A DNA stretch of 64,000 bases from Bacillota bacterium (GCA_023439505.1 JAEXNR010000023.1:1-64000), one strand, 5' to 3'. Counted from the first letter of the stretch, positions 8,030 through 16,880 are shown. The notes: generated by a model from the sequence alone, not told the origin. Numbers and translations: made by a program.

Positions 8030-10105
8030 ATGAAAATCAGTTTTCAGGAAAACGGTTTGTTTCTACAATTATCTACTACAGAAAAGGGAAGGGTAATTCT
8101 GGAGCATCTTGGCGCAGAGCCAATGACAAGACAGATATCGGATGAAATCAAAGAATGGTTTCATCTGGTGGAAATAAAGCTTACGAATTGTAATCAGATC
8201 AATCACAGAGGCAGCAGACATATGGGTTCAAGCCCGGGGGATTTGCTGACCTACGTTTCCCATAAGGATTACTCCAATGAATGGGGAAGAAAACTAGAAA
8301 TTGTGCAGGAATATCAGAAGCTTTTTGTAGAAAGCCATTTGCAGTTTTATGATGGAATGAATGTAATCAGCAGCTATACTGTTGTTAGAAATGAATCGGA
8401 GCAGGTGCTTCCGATGGAATATGTGTCCTCCTTTGCCCTGACGGGGATAAAGGGAGGAAAGCATCCGGGCAGGGATAAGAACAGCAGGGTGTATCTTCCC
8501 CATAATACCTGGTATGGGGAGGCACAGTGGAAATCCTATTCGTTAAATGAAGCCGGCTATGATGAGGTGGGCCTGTTTTCCATGAAGAAGGTGGAGGCAT
8601 CCTCCACAGGAACCTGGCCATCCCATGAATTCCTGCCCATGGGCGCCTTTACTGATGAAGACCGGAATCTGACCTATACCTGGCAGATTGAGACCTCCTG
8701 TTCCTGGAATTATGAAATCAGTGACTGCATGGATGAGCTTTACTTACAGCTCTACGGCCCGGTATATGACAAAAACCATTTTCTGAAAATGCTTGGGCCC
8801 GGTGAGCGCTTTCAAACTGTTCCGGCAGCCATTGCTGTTGTAAAGGGGGATTTTGAAGATAGTATCAGAGAGCTTACAAAATACCGCAGAAGGATCAGGA
8901 GAATCAATACGGACAATGAGAAGCTCCCGGTTATCTTCAATGACTATATGAACTGCCTGTTTGGAGATCCTACTACTGAGAAATTATATCCCCTGATCGA
9001 AAAGGCAGCACAAAGTGGCTGCGATTATTTCTGCATCGATGCCGGATGGTATGACAAGGGTCCGTGGTGGGACGGGATCGGGGAGTGGAAGCCTTCTGTG
9101 GAACGCTTCCCGGGCGGTATTGAAGAGCCGTTGAATTATATCCGAAGGAAAGGGATGATACCCGGACTTTGGCTTGAAATAGAGGGTATGGGAATCCACT
9201 GTGCTATGGCTGATCAGGTACCTAAGGATTGGTTCTTCCAGAGAAACGGGGAACCGGTGGTGGAAAGAAGCCGTTACCAGCTGGATTTTCGCAATGCGCA
9301 GGTGAGAGAGTATGCCTCCTCCATCATTCACAGGCTTGTAAATGAATATGGAATCGGGTATATTAAAATGGATTACAATGTTAATTTTGGTACGGGAACC
9401 AGTCTTCATGCGGATAGCCCGGGGGATGGATTGTTACAGCATACCAGAGCTTATCTGGGATGGCTGAGGGAAATATTTGACACCTATCCGGAGCTCATTA
9501 TTGAGAACTGCGGAAGCGGAGGGATGCGTCTGTCCTATTCCTTCTTAAAGGAACACAGCATTCAGTCAGTTACGGATCAAACGGATTATATCAGGATGGC
9601 AGCCATCGCGGCCAACGCTATGACGGCGTTAACCCCGGAGCAGGCGGGAATCTGGTCCTATCCTTTGGGGGATGGGGATGAAGAGGAAACGGTATTCAAT
9701 ATGGTTAATGCCATGCTCATGAGGATCCATCAAAGCGGACATATTGCGCAGATGTCACCCCAAAGGCTGGCTTTGATTCAAGAGGGAATTGCATGCTATA
9801 AAACCATGACAGAGGATATTAAGAGAGGATATCCTGTATTTCCTCTGGGTCTTGGGGATATGTCCTCAGAATTTTTATGCGCAGGCGTAGAGACAGAGGA
9901 GGTATTATATCTTGCTGTATGGAGAACCTCCGGCAGTCAGGAAACGGTGGATATTGATCTGAAGCAAAAAGGAAGAAGTGTGTCCCGGGTGACAGTTCTA
10001 TATCCGAAGGATATGCCAACCTGTTATTCCTGGGAGGAAGACAGGGGACGGCTGAAGCTGAAGCTGGGGGAAAAAACAGCCAGATTATTTAAAATTATTA
10101 AATGA
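8030..10105 (+). CDS. Alpha-galactosidase, glycoside hydrolase family 36
   Basis: About 691 aa from ATG 8030, which follows GGGAGGAG; in-frame ATGs at 8000 and 8015 are also possible. No signal peptide is seen, so it should act on imported oligosaccharides in the cytoplasm. An N-terminal beta-sandwich precedes the catalytic TIM barrel (about 280-600). GH36 hallmarks: DAGWYDKGPWWDGIGEW, GLWLEIEGMG, the nucleophile Asp448 in YIKMDYN, ENCGSGGMR, and the acid/base Asp516 in SVTDQTDY. It should remove terminal alpha-galactosyl residues from raffinose- or melibiose-type sugars delivered by the transporter just upstream. Length fits the family (about 700 aa). Confidence 0.92.
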   Translation: MKISFQENGLFLQLSTTEKGRVILEHLGAEPMTRQISDEIKEWFHLVEIKLTNCNQINHRGSRHMGSSPGDLLTYVSHKDYSNEWGRKLEIVQEYQKLFVESHLQFYDGMNVISSYTVVRNESEQVLPMEYVSSFALTGIKGGKHPGRDKNSRVYLPHNTWYGEAQWKSYSLNEAGYDEVGLFSMKKVEASSTGTWPSHEFLPMGAFTDEDRNLTYTWQIETSCSWNYEISDCMDELYLQLYGPVYDKNHFLKMLGPGERFQTVPAAIAVVKGDFEDSIRELTKYRRRIRRINTDNEKLPVIFNDYMNCLFGDPTTEKLYPLIEKAAQSGCDYFCIDAGWYDKGPWWDGIGEWKPSVERFPGGIEEPLNYIRRKGMIPGLWLEIEGMGIHCAMADQVPKDWFFQRNGEPVVERSRYQLDFRNAQVREYASSIIHRLVNEYGIGYIKMDYNVNFGTGTSLHADSPGDGLLQHTRAYLGWLREIFDTYPELIIENCGSGGMRLSYSFLKEHSIQSVTDQTDYIRMAAIAANAMTALTPEQAGIWSYPLGDGDEEETVFNMVNAMLMRIHQSGHIAQMSPQRLALIQEGIACYKTMTEDIKRGYPVFPLGLGDMSSEFLCAGVETEEVLYLAVWRTSGSQETVDIDLKQKGRSVSRVTVLYPKDMPTCYSWEEDRGRLKLKLGEKTARLFKIIK

Positions 10106-10120
10106 TAATAATGAAACATC

Positions 10121-10238
10121 AAGAACAGTAGAATATCAAAACAGTAGAATATCAAAACAGTAGAATGTTCAAAACAGTAGAATATGCAAAATAGTAGAAT
10201 ATGCAAAACAGTAGAATGTTCAAAATAGTAAAATAACA
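10121..10238. repeat. Seven-unit tandem repeat of 16-17 bp
   Basis: Seven units follow one another without spacers, with consensus AAAACAGTAGAATATGC and variants ending ATC, GTTC or ATGC. They start at about 10121, 10138, 10154, 10171, 10188, 10205 and 10222. The array lies between the alpha-galactosidase stop and the dehydratase start and nearly fills the gap. An open frame on the opposite strand across it is only low-complexity sequence. Function is unknown: a protein-binding array or a slipped-strand expansion. Confidence 0.85.
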
Positions 10239-10301
10239 TGATTAACAATAGACATCAGGAATCTGATTTAAGGAACGGAACAGACAAGGGGGTTATGGAG
10301 A

Positions 10302-12020
10302 ATGTATGAGAGTCAGAAAGTTCGAAAATTGGCACCGGAGATGGATTCCCTTCGCATGGGAATGGGATGGAAGGAAAGTGATTTGGAGAAACCCCAGATT
10401 ATTGTGGAGAGTACCTTTGGCGACAGCCATCCCGGGAGTGCCCATCTTATGGAGCTGGTCAATCAGGCGGTTTGTGGAGTAAACGGGCAGGGCGCAAAGG
10501 CAGCCAGATATTTTGCGACGGATATCTGCGACGGTATGGCGCAGGGACATGACGGAATCAATTATTCGCTGGCTTCCAGGGATACCATCTGCAACCTGAT
10601 AGAGATTCATGTCAGGGCCACGACCTTTGATGCTGGCGTATTCATTGCCAGTTGTGACAAGGCGGTCCCGGCCCATCTGATGGCCATCGGAAGGTTAAAT
10701 ATTGGGTCTGTCATTGTGACCGGAGGTGTGATGGATGCAGGACCTGATCTGCTGACCCTGGAGCAGATCGGCAAATATAGTGCCATGTATGAACGGGGTG
10801 AAATCTCTGCAGAGCAGTTTCAATATTACAAACATCATGCCTGTCCCTCCTGCGGCGCCTGCTCCTTTATGGGAACAGCCTCTACGATGCAGATCATGGC
10901 GGAAACCCTGGGGCTTATGCTTCCGGGAAGCGCTTTGATGCCTGCCATGTGTGAAGATCTGCAGACAAAGGCGTATGAAGCGGGAAAACAAGCGGTATGG
11001 CTTGCGCAAAAGGGATTGCGGGCCTCGGATATCGTAACCAGAGAATCCTTTGAAAATGCAATTATGGTTCATGCCGCAATCTCAGGATCAACCAATTCCC
11101 TGCTGCATCTTCCGGCGATTGCCCATGAATTTGGAATATCAATGGATGCGGATACCTTTGACACGTTGCATCGTGGTGCCCATTATCTTTTAAACATCAG
11201 ACCCTCGGGAGAATGGCCGGCTCAGTATTTCTATTATGCCGGAGGAGTTCCCCGGATCATGGAGGAGATCAGGGACAGCCTGCATCTGGATGTGATGACC
11301 GTAACCGGAAAAACACTGGGTGAAAATCTGGATCAGCTTCAAAAGAACGGCTTTTATGACAGGTGTGAGGAATTGCTGATCAAGGTCGGAAGAGAACGGG
11401 AGGATATTATCAGAAGCTATCGAAAGCCCATGGGATGCCAGGGCAGCATCGCGGTACTGAAAGGTAATCTGGCACCGGAGGGGGCCGTGGTCAAGCATAC
11501 GGCAGTACCCAAAGAGATGTTTTATGCGGTGTTAAAGGCCAGACCCTTTGATTGTGAAGAGGATGCCATTCATGCCATTTTAACCAGGCAGATTCATCCG
11601 GGTGATGCGGTATTGATCCGATATGAGGGACCTAAAGGCAGCGGAATGCCGGAGATGTTTTATACCACGGAGGCAATTGCTTCGGACGAAGAGCTGGCAA
11701 AAAGTATCGCATTGATTACGGACGGAAGATTTTCAGGTGCTTCCAAAGGACCCGCAATCGGACACGTATCACCGGAGGCTGCCAATGGAGGCCCTATTGC
11801 ATTGGTGAAAGAGGGTGATTTGATTGAGATTGATATTGCAAACCGGAGCCTGAACATCGTCGGAACAATGGGGGAACCCAGGACGGCAGCAGAAATCCGG
11901 CAGATACTGGAGGAGAGAAAGAAGCAGTGGAAACCCTATACACTAAAATTTCAATCCGGAGTTTTAAAACAATTCACTAATCAGGCTGTATCACCAATGA
12001 AGGGCGGATATATGGATTAG
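10302..12020 (+). CDS. IlvD/Edd-family sugar-acid dehydratase
   Basis: 572 aa, ATG at 10302 after AAGGGGG. It belongs to the Fe-S dehydratase family of dihydroxyacid and 6-phosphogluconate dehydratases. The three expected iron-sulfur cysteine regions are seen: GDSHPGSAHL near the N-terminus (with nearby VCGVNGQG), ASCDKAVPAH, and HACPSCGACSFMGTASTM. The C-terminal part has GRFSGASKGPAIGHVSPEA, typical of the family. Substrate cannot be fixed by eye. With KDG kinase and KDPG aldolase about 5 kb away, a sugar-acid dehydratase (for example gluconate- or galactonate-type) is more likely than branched-chain amino acid biosynthesis, and no other ilv gene is nearby. A short fragment similar to its 3' end sits at 16752. 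Confidence 0.85.
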   Translation: MYESQKVRKLAPEMDSLRMGMGWKESDLEKPQIIVESTFGDSHPGSAHLMELVNQAVCGVNGQGAKAARYFATDICDGMAQGHDGINYSLASRDTICNLIEIHVRATTFDAGVFIASCDKAVPAHLMAIGRLNIGSVIVTGGVMDAGPDLLTLEQIGKYSAMYERGEISAEQFQYYKHHACPSCGACSFMGTASTMQIMAETLGLMLPGSALMPAMCEDLQTKAYEAGKQAVWLAQKGLRASDIVTRESFENAIMVHAAISGSTNSLLHLPAIAHEFGISMDADTFDTLHRGAHYLLNIRPSGEWPAQYFYYAGGVPRIMEEIRDSLHLDVMTVTGKTLGENLDQLQKNGFYDRCEELLIKVGREREDIIRSYRKPMGCQGSIAVLKGNLAPEGAVVKHTAVPKEMFYAVLKARPFDCEEDAIHAILTRQIHPGDAVLIRYEGPKGSGMPEMFYTTEAIASDEELAKSIALITDGRFSGASKGPAIGHVSPEAANGGPIALVKEGDLIEIDIANRSLNIVGTMGEPRTAAEIRQILEERKKQWKPYTLKFQSGVLKQFTNQAVSPMKGGYMD

Positions 12021-12052
12021 GAAGAAGCAGAACCCTTCATAACCAGGAAAAT

Positions 12053-12110
12053 ATCGGCAATGCCATTTAGACAATCATTACAGATTATATCGGTACCTGG
12101 TACAATGTCC
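12053..12110. repeat. Dispersed repeats B and A side by side
   Basis: Motif B (TCGGCAATGCCATTTAGA, from about 12054) is followed 9-12 bp later by motif A (ATATCGGTACCTGGTACAA at 12087). The same two motifs occur in the order A then B at 15952-16190 and 36083-36265. Here they look like the end of one unit meeting the start of another. Confidence 0.55.
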
Positions 12111-12526
12111 ATTGCTGTTCCTGACGATATAAGGGTATGGCATTGGCATATTTTGCATTTATAATTGTTGCTTCAAGAGAAGCTGACACCAAGCTGTTCC
12201 GTAAAAGATATCCTGGATGCTCAGTCTTCTTAAAGTGATTATCCTTTTTAGATTTGTAAACACCTCATGATGCTCTTATCGTTTTTTATAGTAAGGATGA
12301 AACATGGAGTAAGCCATATACATAATATATAATATCAATGAGGAAAAGTAATCTTCAAGATAACTAGCAGTATGTTCTGATATAAAGATGAGGGAAAAGT
12401 TATCAGATATCAGGAGGTCTACAGCGTCACAAATTAGTATAATATGATATAAACGATAAAGCAGGCTGCCTGGAAGGAAGAGAGAGTGTCCTTGTTTGAA
12501 TAGAAAGTCTGAGAGGAGTAAGTATC
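12111..12526. other. Intergenic stretch without recognised content
   Basis: About 415 bp, AT-rich, without a convincing open frame, hairpin or RNA motif on either strand. Its right end must carry the promoter and the ribosome binding site GAGAGGAG for the gene at 12527. Confidence 0.4.
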
Positions 12527-13684
12527 ATGAAGAAGAGAAGATTGTATCATATCTTGATGATAGAATTTGCATGCCTGGGGGTTACTCTGGGAATTGTTTT
12601 AGGCTGTTTGATTTTTATGAAAAATAAAGCAAAAGATGAAAGTCATATAGATACGGATTATCAGGAGATGACAGATGTAAACGATACGAACGTGACTGAG
12701 ACAGAAAATCAGAATCTAACGGAATACGAACAGGGGAACGTTACAGACAAGAAAGACGATATACAGGAAGATATACCGGAAGAGGAACCACAGGATGTAC
12801 ACAAAGAGACAGAAAAGGAAGAAGGGCAAATGGAACCGGCTTACCAGCAGGAGGAGGTACGCAGTAAATATGGCTATGTCAGCAGTGATGGAAAATGGGC
12901 AGTGAATAAGTCATATTTTTCTTTTGAAGAAAATTCCCAAAAGAGTGATGGTATTCTTTATTCAACTGATGTTAGTGATCAATATAGTGGTGATCTGGTT
13001 ATGGAAGTTATCATAGTATGTTCACAAAACACCAGTATTTATCTAGACCTTAATCTTCTTAAGCTGGAAGCAAAAGAATATTCTGACAGTGATTTTTATG
13101 ATATTGAACAGGGCTCGGTAGCGAAGATCATGTATGTAGATAATCGGGTAAAGGATAATTCGGGATGGATATTGCCGGATCCTTATTGCTACTATAAAAT
13201 TGCTACAGGGGTGACAAGCGAAGGGGATATCATTAAGAAATTTACTTCTGTCAGCCTAAAAGTAGATTATATTGATTATGTAAATGATGTAATAGGAGCA
13301 TATCTGACTTTCACAGGCCCGAATATCTATAGTAATACAGTAGATATGGAAGGATATTTTGTTGCAGATATACCGTTTATTACATCATGCGAAACGTTGA
13401 ACCTTAATCCAAATGATTTTTTATTGTCGGAGGAAGAGTTGGAAACAGAATTAAGCAAATATCTTTCGCAAGAAGGCAATACTGCTTCATCATCATCTGG
13501 AAATGTGGACATAGGATTTCTGGAATTTCAGAAGAAGATGTTAAATGACAATATAGCTTCATCAAAAGCATTATTAAATGATTCTCAAACATTAAATACC
13601 CTAAAACCTTCCATCCGGGAAACGATTGAAAAGTGCGAAAAACAATTGGAGACAATAGAAGAGATGATGGCAAGGGGGGAATGA
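12527..13684 (+). CDS. Membrane-anchored extracellular protein of unknown function
   Basis: 385 aa, ATG after GAGAGGAG. One N-terminal hydrophobic helix (about residues 9-31), after a short basic stretch, acts as signal anchor. Residues 35-110 are a highly acidic, Glu/Asp/Thr-rich linker, followed by a beta-rich globular domain (about 115-300) starting at KYGYVSSDGKWAVNKSYFSF. A short Ser-rich spacer precedes a charged helical C-terminus (about 330-385) that may form a coiled coil. I recognise no family. It stands alone between the dehydratase and an antitoxin remnant on the other strand. An exported surface-exposed protein is the only safe statement. Confidence 0.65.
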   Translation: MKKRRLYHILMIEFACLGVTLGIVLGCLIFMKNKAKDESHIDTDYQEMTDVNDTNVTETENQNLTEYEQGNVTDKKDDIQEDIPEEEPQDVHKETEKEEGQMEPAYQQEEVRSKYGYVSSDGKWAVNKSYFSFEENSQKSDGILYSTDVSDQYSGDLVMEVIIVCSQNTSIYLDLNLLKLEAKEYSDSDFYDIEQGSVAKIMYVDNRVKDNSGWILPDPYCYYKIATGVTSEGDIIKKFTSVSLKVDYIDYVNDVIGAYLTFTGPNIYSNTVDMEGYFVADIPFITSCETLNLNPNDFLLSEEELETELSKYLSQEGNTASSSSGNVDIGFLEFQKKMLNDNIASSKALLNDSQTLNTLKPSIRETIEKCEKQLETIEEMMARGE

Positions 13685-13695
13685 CTGCGGTCAAT

Positions 13696-13872
13696 TTATA
13701 GTTCTCTCCGTTCTTGTTCTGCATGCAGAATTTTTGCACGAAGTTGCAAAATCTGTTCTCTTCTTTCAAAGGCCTCAATGCTCATAAGAACCAAATCCCC
13801 CTCACTGTTTTTCGTGATGTAAATAGGTTCTTTTGTTTCCTCAGCCAGATTTGACAATCATTGAATAATCAT
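13696..13872 (-). pseudogene. Remnant of a Phd/YefM-type antitoxin gene
   Basis: Read on the minus strand, one frame ending at TAA 13698-13696 gives NLAEETKEPIYITKNSEG, then DLVLMSIEAFERREQIL and ending in EQERREL. The phrase PIYITKNSEGDLVLMS is the hallmark of Phd/YefM antitoxins. Upstream the frame is broken: the next matching residues (LFNDCQ) are in another phase, consistent with loss of one A in an A-run near 13850, and no proper N-terminus remains. No toxin gene is adjacent. I take it as a dead fragment of a toxin-antitoxin module. Confidence 0.65.
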
Positions 13873-13977
13873 TTCGTAGCGTTGGCAAAGACTACATTGG
13901 TGACCTGCATTGAAATCCCAAGTAATCGGGCATACCTGCCAAAAAAATGGAGATAAAAGATCACATGGAATAAAATG

Positions 13978-14014
13978 AAAAGCTTTCTATGAGCATTAGA
14001 GACAGAAAGCTTTT
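13978..14014 (-). terminator. Terminator of the ferredoxin-type gene
   Basis: AAAAGCTTTCT (13978-13988) pairs perfectly with AGAAAGCTTTT (14004-14014). Read on the minus strand the stem is followed by a T-rich run, so it fits a Rho-independent terminator about 50 bp after the stop of the gene at 14065. Confidence 0.65.
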
Positions 14015-14064
14015 CTATTAGAAATTATCAATACTATTAATTCATCAATTCTTTCTAATCATCA

Positions 14065-14784
14065 TTATTTTTTGAAAGTTCTAAGCAATGCCCTTGACTT
14101 ACAGGCACTAATGCATGCTCCGCATTGAATGCATTCATTATAGTTCCATTTTTTGGTTTTCGCCATTTCTGAAACCTTAAGGCCCATGGGACAAGCGTAG
14201 CTGCATTTGCGGCATTCTGTACATTTTGTGTTGTCAGGAGAAATCTTAAGGCGCGGCAGCTTAAAAAATTTAGATATTTGAAGTCCTATGTAATTCAGTA
14301 TATACATGGGGCAAAAATATCTGCACCACACACGTTTGCCAAATACAGCACAGATCAGAATGATTGAACCTGTTATGATATAATACAAAATCAGACCATG
14401 CATACTATCTAGTGTAACTTTAGTATCTTCCATATGGTAAAAAATTTCTACTTTTTTAAATCCATATTGAATGATTGGTAATAGAAGTAAGATTAAGAAT
14501 AGAATTCCTGTTATGGCTTTTAAATTCAAGCCCTTTGATTGCATAAACCTCGGCTTCTTTCCTTTATCAGGCAGAAGGTCTTGCAACGCGCCAAATGGAC
14601 AAATATAACCGCACCATGCAGCACCCAGGAATATAGATGAGATCAGCATTAGCGCGTAAATAATGTGCATAATCGAAAAGGTATTTTCAAAACCTGCCTG
14701 AATAAGCAATACTGACGAAAAATAGTTTAAACTGATCGGTAATAAAAAAAATGCTGAAAAACTAAAAAATTTTCTTAACTTCAT
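14065..14784 (-). CDS. Membrane-bound 4Fe-4S ferredoxin-type protein (NapH/NosR/CcoG-like)
   Basis: 239 aa, ATG at 14784 after AGGGAAA. It has about four membrane helices and NapH/NosR-type cysteine motifs in the membrane region (WCGYICPFGALQDLLP and WCRYFCPMYILNYIG). Two C-terminal 4Fe-4S clusters follow (CTECRKCSYACPMGLKV and CIQCGACISACKS). Such proteins pass electrons across or along the membrane to a reductase or maturation system. No partner enzyme is next to it. It is divergent from a LuxR-type regulator pseudogene, which may once have controlled it. Confidence 0.85.
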   Translation of the reverse strand: MKLRKFFSFSAFFLLPISLNYFSSVLLIQAGFENTFSIMHIIYALMLISSIFLGAAWCGYICPFGALQDLLPDKGKKPRFMQSKGLNLKAITGILFLILLLLPIIQYGFKKVEIFYHMEDTKVTLDSMHGLILYYIITGSIILICAVFGKRVWCRYFCPMYILNYIGLQISKFFKLPRLKISPDNTKCTECRKCSYACPMGLKVSEMAKTKKWNYNECIQCGACISACKSRALLRTFKK

Positions 14785-14809
14785 ATGTTAATTTCCCTTC
14801 ATGATAAAA

Positions 14810-14823
14810 TGTAAGCGCTTAGT
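14810..14823. promoter_or_regulatory. cre-like catabolite control site
   Basis: TGTAAGCGCTTAGT matches the CcpA cre consensus TGWAARCGYTWNCW at 13 of 14 positions. It lies 25 bp upstream of the start codon of the ferredoxin-type gene, a position suited to repression. Confidence 0.35.
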
Positions 14824-14922
14824 AGAAGCTAACCATAAATTTCATGTACAGTCCATAAGTAAAACACCTTATTTAGCCGGGAAATAGCAAGTAGGGGGTA
14901 TTCCCTAGTCTCACTTTCAGCA

Positions 14923-14951
14923 TTGTGTTTGCATGTAATCTATTGTATACT
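14923..14951 (+). promoter_or_regulatory. Predicted promoter of the LuxR-type regulator
   Basis: TTGTGT (14923-14928) and TATACT (14946-14951) are separated by 17 bp and lie 42 bp upstream of the ATG at 14993. Confidence 0.5.
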
Positions 14952-14992
14952 GGTTTGGAAAACAATTAGCAGAAGGGTTAAGGGCACTATCT

Positions 14993-15894
14993 ATGTATGA
15001 TCTTGCAATATTATTCAATATCATCTCACTTTTTGTCGGTGTATCAGTTATTTCAATTTCCATTTTCATTTATCAGACCCGTAAAAATAAATTATTAATA
15101 TATTATATTGGTTTTAACGTCTCTTTCTTCCTGATACAAAATTCTATTACCTTATTGACCTATTCAAACCACGTTGAAAACCCGGCAGCTTTTATTACGA
15201 TCTTATCGAAATTTCTTGACATCTTAGGTACTTCATTCAGCGGTTTTTTTGGAATTCTCTTAATACATTCTATCCTGTGTAAGCAGTTAACCAAATCTAA
15301 ACTACAGATGGTAAGTGCTATTTGTTTTTTCAATTAATCATGATTACATTCTACTATACGATTGGCACCGGATATTTGGGATATTTTTGCAAGTTAACAA
15401 TGATACTAATAATAATCTACCAAGTTCTAATGGCCATGATTGGATATAAAAATATAGGTAATAAAGATTTAAAAAAGGCAGTTAATATAGTTACATGCAT
15501 CTCCTTAGCGTTTGTTCCCTTATTTATTTTTGAAGCATTTCGTGCCTATGTACCATTGTTCAAGGATATAGTGATGCTAAAAATTTTGTCATTGCCCATG
15601 TACTTTCTCATCATTAATCTGTATTCCCTGATTTTTGCACACAAATACTTTAATTCACCCGCATTCATTGAAGATAATACTTTGACAGAATTTTTTATTA
15701 AAAAATATGCTGTTACTGTAAAGGAGGTTGAAGTCATTGAATTACTCCTGGCAGGGCATACCTATAAAGAAGTGGCTGAAAAGCTCTACATAGCTCCTAA
15801 AACCGTTGATAACCACATACAGAATATTTATAAAAAGCTGGAAGTTACTAGCAAAATTCAACTATATAATTTGATTCATTCTAAGGAAAAATAG
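14993..15894 (+). pseudogene. Membrane-bound LuxR-family regulator, split by a frameshift
   Basis: Two overlapping frames make one protein. The first (14993-15337) encodes membrane helices starting MYDLAILFNIISLFVG and ends ...ICFFN. The second (from about 15322) continues FFQLIMITFYYTIGTG, adds more helices, and ends in a LuxR-type DNA-binding domain with VEVIELLLAGHTYKEVAEKL and TVDNHIQNIYKKL. Joining them needs one extra T in the T6 run at about 15325-15330, giving roughly 300 residues. The intact form would be a membrane sensor with a C-terminal helix-turn-helix. Either a true mutation, a phase-variable T-run or a sequencing error. Divergent from the 4Fe-4S gene. Confidence 0.75.
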
Positions 15895-15951
15895 AGTATG
15901 AATGAAGCACTGGTACATGGATCAGGTTCCAGGATTAAATGCCTTTACGGG

Positions 15952-16190
15952 ATATCGGTACCTGGTACAATGTCCAAATTCAATGTCCAAATTGTGAACA
16001 AGGAAGTAATCTTTGGTGATATGTTATTTAAAGAATACGAGCGGGCAGGTTTACCTACATGGCATTACCGTGATAATCACGAAAGATCACGGTTCTCATT
16101 GGAAATAACAGACAAACATTGTTTTTCTGATTTACATAGGGGCATTTAACGATGATGAGTATCTCGGCAATGCCATTTAGATAATCGTTC
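15952..16190. repeat. Dispersed A...B repeat unit, about 240 bp
   Basis: Motif A with TGTCCAAATT follows at 15952-15980 and motif B (TCTCGGCAATGCCATTTAGA) at 16162-16181. An 83-aa open frame (15898-16149) crosses the unit but has no ribosome binding site, no recognisable domain and contains repeat A, so I do not call it a gene. The layout resembles a small non-autonomous element. Confidence 0.45.
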
Positions 16191-16259
16191 GATTTTTATT
16201 GGTCATTTTTTATATTGCATTATGCTCTGATTTAACATCCAATTTTAACAAATAGAAAT

Positions 16260-16646
16260 TTATTTGACTCGATTCCACTTTCCAGAAGTATCTCTTACTA
16301 AAACTGCTTCGAAACTACTATCATTTCTATACATACAAATCGTATGCGTGTCATCAGACAACGGGATAACATAATTGTTCTTTGCACCGATAGAACCATT
16401 GATACCTCCAAATGCAGAAATACAATCGAGGTAGAGTTTCCCGCCATCTTGTTGATGAACAGATACTTTCCTTATATATCCGATCGAACTGCCAACACCT
16501 ATAGTAATTGTCATTTCTTTCCCGTCGTCAGAGACAATATAGTCAAGGATAAAAGCACTGCCACATTTTGTAAAACCCGATCCAAAGATATATAGTGCGC
16601 ATAAAAACAGGATGGAACAAAGCACTATGATAATTGCCTTTTTCAT
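16260..16646 (-). CDS. Small secreted or membrane-anchored hypothetical protein
   Basis: 128 aa, ATG at 16646 after GTGGAGGT. Residues 1-25 (MKKAIIIVLCSILFLCALYI) form a signal peptide or anchor. The rest is a compact beta-rich domain with VSDDGKEMTITIGVGSS and a closing WNRVK. No family recognised. It is isolated between the A/B repeat and the dehydratase scar. Confidence 0.6.
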   Translation of the reverse strand: MKKAIIIVLCSILFLCALYIFGSGFTKCGSAFILDYIVSDDGKEMTITIGVGSSIGYIRKVSVHQQDGGKLYLDCISAFGGINGSIGAKNNYVIPLSDDTHTICMYRNDSSFEAVLVRDTSGKWNRVK

Positions 16647-16751
16647 CTATACCTCCACTTCAAATTCAATTTACCGTGTATATTCATATAGTATATCACC
16701 ACATAAAATAAATTCCCACCTTTTTAGCTCCTTTATTTTTAATGATTATTC

Positions 16752-16793
16752 AGAGCCGGAACATCGTTGGAACGAGGGGGAACCCAGGACGGC
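16752..16793 (+). pseudogene. Short fragment matching the 3' part of the dehydratase gene
   Basis: About 42 bp align with 11850-11887 inside the dehydratase gene, including the exact 18-mer GGGGGAACCCAGGACGGC and GAACATCG just before it, with one 1-bp gap. The match sits just past the 3' end of the KDG kinase gene. I read it as a scar of a second dehydratase copy or of recombination. Confidence 0.5.
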
Positions 16794-16844
16794 GTCAAAT
16801 CTCTCCTGCTGTATGATAAACTGCAGGAAAGATCTGACGCCGTC
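16788..16844. repeat. Long inverted repeat (22-bp arms)
   Basis: GACGGCGTCA (16788-16797) pairs with TGACGCCGTC (16835-16844), and the next 12 bases pair at 10 positions, leaving a 13-nt loop. There is no T-run on the minus side, so a terminator for the kinase gene is doubtful; on the plus side ATTTT follows. It overlaps the end of the dehydratase-like fragment. Confidence 0.7.
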
Positions 16845-16880
16845 ATTTTAAGGAAAGCGGCCCGGGATTATACGGTTATA

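Noticed and set aside
10121..10238. CRISPR array
   Set aside because: Units follow each other without spacers, are too short and too degenerate, and no cas genes are in the window.
10024..10248. 74-aa minus-strand open frame rich in Phe, Cys, Leu
   Set aside because: It is produced by the 17-bp tandem repeat and the end of the alpha-galactosidase gene; low complexity, no ribosome binding site.
352..13891. Shared 14-mer TAGCGTTGGCAAAG at about 353 and 13877
   Set aside because: Flanks do not match; one copy is inside a coding region, so chance is likely.
15322..15337. Programmed ribosomal frameshift in the LuxR gene
   Set aside because: There is no stimulatory pseudoknot or heptamer pattern that I can recognise; mutation, phase variation or sequencing error are simpler.
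15898..16149. 83-aa plus-strand open frame
   Set aside because: No ribosome binding site or domain, starts just after the LuxR stop, and contains dispersed repeat A.
16164..16181. Motif B as the end of a transposase coding region (reads EYLGNAI-stop)
   Set aside because: The upstream frame in the copies is not conserved and no transposase motif is seen; in the copy at 36239 the phase is different.
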